Assembly: GCA_036401395.1 (NCBI GenBank)
Contig: DASWUZ010000402.1
Coordinates: 1-7,696, forward strand
Length of the DNA stretch: 7,696 nucleotides
Direction: 5' to 3'
From: DASWUZ01 sp036401395
GTDB taxonomy: Bacteria; Acidobacteriota; Terriglobia; Terriglobales; Acidobacteriaceae
Both the position numbers and the translations under genes were made by a program. The notes below the pieces were generated by a model. That model ran no database searches, was not told the DNA's origin, and saw only the letters and a program-made list of their open reading frames with translations. Within the stretch, counting starts at the first letter, position 1; each line of letters begins with the position of its first letter. Positions 6,270 to 7,696 of this stretch are shown piece after piece.

Positions 6270-7292
6270 TCACCTCGCGGCTAATGGGAGAGTCGGAGCG
6301 AATATGCGCGCTATCCAGGGCAAATCCACGAAGAGCAGGATGACGATGACTACCGCGGTGACGGCGGTCTCGGCCATCAGCAGACGCTGCTTGTAGAGTT
6401 TCTCCGGATGCTGGACGGCGCTGTTAGATCTGAAGGCCAGATCGAAGTACGTTGCCATCATGACAGCGATAAAAGGAAAGGAGAGGATCAGTTCAATGCG
6501 GTACCGCATGATGAACGTCCCGAAGAAGAGCATGGACACAGACGCATAGAACAGTACTGAACGCAGAAGCGATCGCTCAGTATAGGTCTTGAACGACTTG
6601 CGATAGGAGCCTGCCACCAGCTCGGATTCGAGATCGCGATATTCGCTGAACCGCTTCAGGGCCATAAAGAAGCAGCCGATCATCCAGTACGACAGGAGCA
6701 GAGATGCAGGAGGAATCAGGACGGCCGTCACCATGAACCAGCCCAGCAGCATTCGCAGCGGGTTGTTGATCGATTCAGCGAGCACATCCAGATAGGCCAC
6801 TTCTTTGAACCGGAATGGCGGAATGTTGTAGAGGCAGCCCATCATCCAGAGTCCGGCGGCTGCATAGGCGAAGGGCCGCGATACTGTCAGTGCAAGCGCC
6901 ATGCCCGCCAGCATCATGGATATCCACTGGACGTAGGCCCAGGGGATGCTTACCAGATGCTGTGCGGTGGGACGATTCTTCTTGATTGGGTGCAGGCGAT
7001 CGAAGGGCGCGTCGAGGACCTCGTTGATTACGTAGTTGCTGCACGCGATCAGCGTAGTCGAGACCAGCCCTGTCGCGATCCTGATCATCAGTCCGCGGTC
7101 AAAGCCGGGACGCAGAATACTGAGAGGAACCAGGATGCCCGGCAGTACGAAAACGTTTTTTATGGAGTGGTCAATGCGCGCGATCTTGTAGTGCGCCCTC
7201 AGGCGCGCGGCTATCGGCCTGTGGGCTACCTGTATTTCTGTTTTTTCCAAAGGCGGGTGGGTCGATGCGTCTTTGATGGGAAGCGGCCTCAT
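6270..7292 (-). CDS. UbiA-family prenyltransferase, decaprenyl-phosphate phosphoribosyltransferase-like
   Basis: The 340-residue integral membrane protein starts at ATG 7292. The first in-frame upstream stop is at 7343-7341 and no other start codon lies between, so the start is secure even though no well-spaced Shine-Dalgarno is visible. Motif 1 reads N90-E-V-L-D94-A-P-F-D98, followed by RLHPIKKNRP. This fits the NDxxDxxxD metal/diphosphate site with Glu in place of the first Asp, and the R-x-HPxKxxRP tail is typical of decaprenyl-phosphate phosphoribosyltransferase (DPPR synthase) relatives. Motif 2 is Y155-N-I-P-P-F-R-F-K163 with D169-V-L-A-E-S and R180 after it. About eight further hydrophobic segments fill the chain up to 325. 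Known enzymes of this branch transfer phosphoribose from PRPP to polyprenyl phosphate, while other UbiA branches prenylate quinone or lipid acceptors. The next gene, 46 bp downstream on the same strand, encodes a multi-pass membrane protein that could use the product. Confidence 0.87.
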   Translation of the reverse strand: MRPLPIKDASTHPPLEKTEIQVAHRPIAARLRAHYKIARIDHSIKNVFVLPGILVPLSILRPGFDRGLMIRIATGLVSTTLIACSNYVINEVLDAPFDRLHPIKKNRPTAQHLVSIPWAYVQWISMMLAGMALALTVSRPFAYAAAGLWMMGCLYNIPPFRFKEVAYLDVLAESINNPLRMLLGWFMVTAVLIPPASLLLSYWMIGCFFMALKRFSEYRDLESELVAGSYRKSFKTYTERSLLRSVLFYASVSMLFFGTFIMRYRIELILSFPFIAVMMATYFDLAFRSNSAVQHPEKLYKQRLLMAETAVTAVVIVILLFVDLPWIARIFAPTLPLAAR

Positions 7293-7541
7293 GCCTGGCG
7301 GTAAGAGTGTCTCTAAAGGGACGCACTTCAGGCTATCCCGTCACGCTTCCCGGGGTCAACAATCAATGTCTCTTAGACTGCCTGGCCGTCCCAGGGATAT
7401 GCAATCTTTTGGGCTATGACCGCGTCCCTCGGCGCCAACGCAATTCCTGAAACAAATACCTCAGTGTGATCCTGCGACGGGAACGCCGGCGCGAGGGTCA
7501 AGGTCTTATATCGGCTCGTCTTTACACGAATTTATATGTGG

Positions 7542-7554
7542 CGCCAAGTTGGCG
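7542..7554. promoter_or_regulatory. Perfect palindrome CGCCAA-G-TTGGCG, operator-like
   Basis: CGCCAA (7542-7547) and TTGGCG (7549-7554) are perfect complements around one central base. This size and symmetry are usual for a dimeric helix-turn-helix repressor site. The same half-site, extended to eight bases, occurs as CGCCAACG at 7433-7440 and as its complement CGTTGGCG at 7647-7654, roughly 100 bp on either side. The regulator is not identifiable from the window. Confidence 0.45.
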
Positions 7555-7580
7555 TAGTGTCCGCTACAAAAACGTATAAT
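7549..7580 (+). promoter_or_regulatory. Candidate plus-strand promoter with consensus TATAAT
   Basis: TATAAT at 7575-7580 is a perfect -10 hexamer in an A-rich context. The best -35 candidate, TTGGCG (7549-7554), is the right arm of the palindrome, but the spacing is 20 bases, which is longer than normal. Between them GTAGTG-TC-CGCTAC (7554-7567) forms another near-perfect dyad with one G-T pair, placed where a repressor would block the promoter. It points out of the window to the right, so any gene it serves is not visible. Confidence 0.3.
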
Positions 7581-7676
7581 GAGAACAGGAACAAAATAAT
7601 ACGAACAAAGTATCGCTTCCCCTCCTGACAGATTGACCGCCATAACCGTTGGCGAACAAAGGCGAAGCAAAACGTA

Positions 7677-7696
7677 CCCACCCCACCCCACCCCAC
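7677..7696. repeat. Tandem CCCCA pentamers running off the window; G-quadruplex motif on minus strand
   Basis: Four C-runs (7677-7679, 7681-7684, 7686-7689 and 7691-7694) are separated by single A bases, and the pattern is still in register at the last base. The minus strand therefore has four G-runs with one-base T loops, a canonical and very compact G-quadruplex motif. Because the repeat reaches the window edge, its true length is unknown. Confidence 0.7.

Larger units (their letters stand above)
7293..7696. other. Intergenic region upstream of the UbiA-family gene; no gene seen
   Basis: About 400 bases hold no convincing coding region. The only open frame of note is a 61-codon minus-strand one (7691-7506) that begins in the C-rich repeat, lacks a ribosome binding site and resembles nothing I know. 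The right half (about 7505-7615) is visibly richer in A and T than the neighbouring genes, as a regulatory region would be. It contains a perfect CGCCAA-G-TTGGCG palindrome, a TATAAT box, three GAACAAA direct repeats (7589, 7603 and 7654) and the pentamer repeat at the end. The left half (7293-7500), the likely leader of the UbiA-family gene, holds only short stems such as CCTGG-N5-CCAGG (7381-7395). I could not pick out a minus-strand promoter with confidence. Confidence 0.6.

Noticed and set aside
7301..7380. Short stems (GTCTCTAAAGGGAC and GTCT-CTT-AGAC) as terminators or riboswitch parts ahead of the UbiA-family gene
   Set aside because: Stems of four to five pairs with wobbles and no T-tract are expected by chance in this length of sequence.
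7589..7660. Three GAACAAA direct repeats as a CRISPR or iteron array
   Set aside because: The units are only seven bases long with uneven spacing (14 and 51 bases), too short and irregular for either. They fit ordinary AT-rich intergenic sequence.
7506..7691. 61-codon minus-strand open frame in the right-hand intergenic region
   Set aside because: It starts in the pentamer repeat, has no ribosome binding site, runs through the operator-like palindrome and the TATAAT box, and its Cys/Tyr-rich product resembles nothing known to me.

Overview
The window looks like a piece of a moderately GC-rich bacterial chromosome. The best guess is an Acidobacteriota (Terriglobia-like) genome. That guess rests on the gene families and on my memory of their relatives, not on any marker gene: tandem secreted DUF3857/transglutaminase-like proteins, a short membrane-anchored LuxR-type regulator, and a UbiA-family gene followed by a large uncharacterised multi-pass membrane protein. 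There are no rRNA, tRNA, IS or CRISPR elements that I can see.

Layout. (1) 1-326, minus strand: the 5' part of a gene for a LuxR-type regulator with two membrane segments and no receiver domain, cut by the window edge. (2) 327-618: a divergent intergenic region dense in inverted repeats, with a candidate promoter for each direction. (3) 619-2643 and 2699-4672, plus strand: two tandem exported DUF3857/transglutaminase-like proteins, 55 bp apart, each with a signal peptide and a good ribosome binding site. The first has lost the catalytic Cys and His; the second keeps a complete Cys-His-Asp triad. (4) 4691-6223 and 6270-7292, minus strand and convergent with the previous pair: a UbiA-superfamily polyprenyl transferase carrying the signature of decaprenyl-phosphate phosphoribosyltransferase-like enzymes, followed 46 bp downstream by a multi-pass membrane protein with an acidic first-loop motif and a soluble C-terminal domain. 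(5) 7293-7696: about 400 bp without a convincing gene, holding an operator-like cluster, a TATAAT box and a C-rich tandem repeat that runs off the window.

How the genes may work together. The plus-strand pair probably acts outside the cytoplasmic membrane as a matched inactive/active pair. The minus-strand pair is a plausible two-step lipid-linked sugar module, in which the UbiA enzyme makes a polyprenyl-phosphate sugar and the membrane protein uses it. This second idea is inference from motifs and adjacency only. The membrane-bound LuxR protein is divergent from the DUF3857 pair and is the nearest candidate regulator, but nothing in the sequence proves the link.
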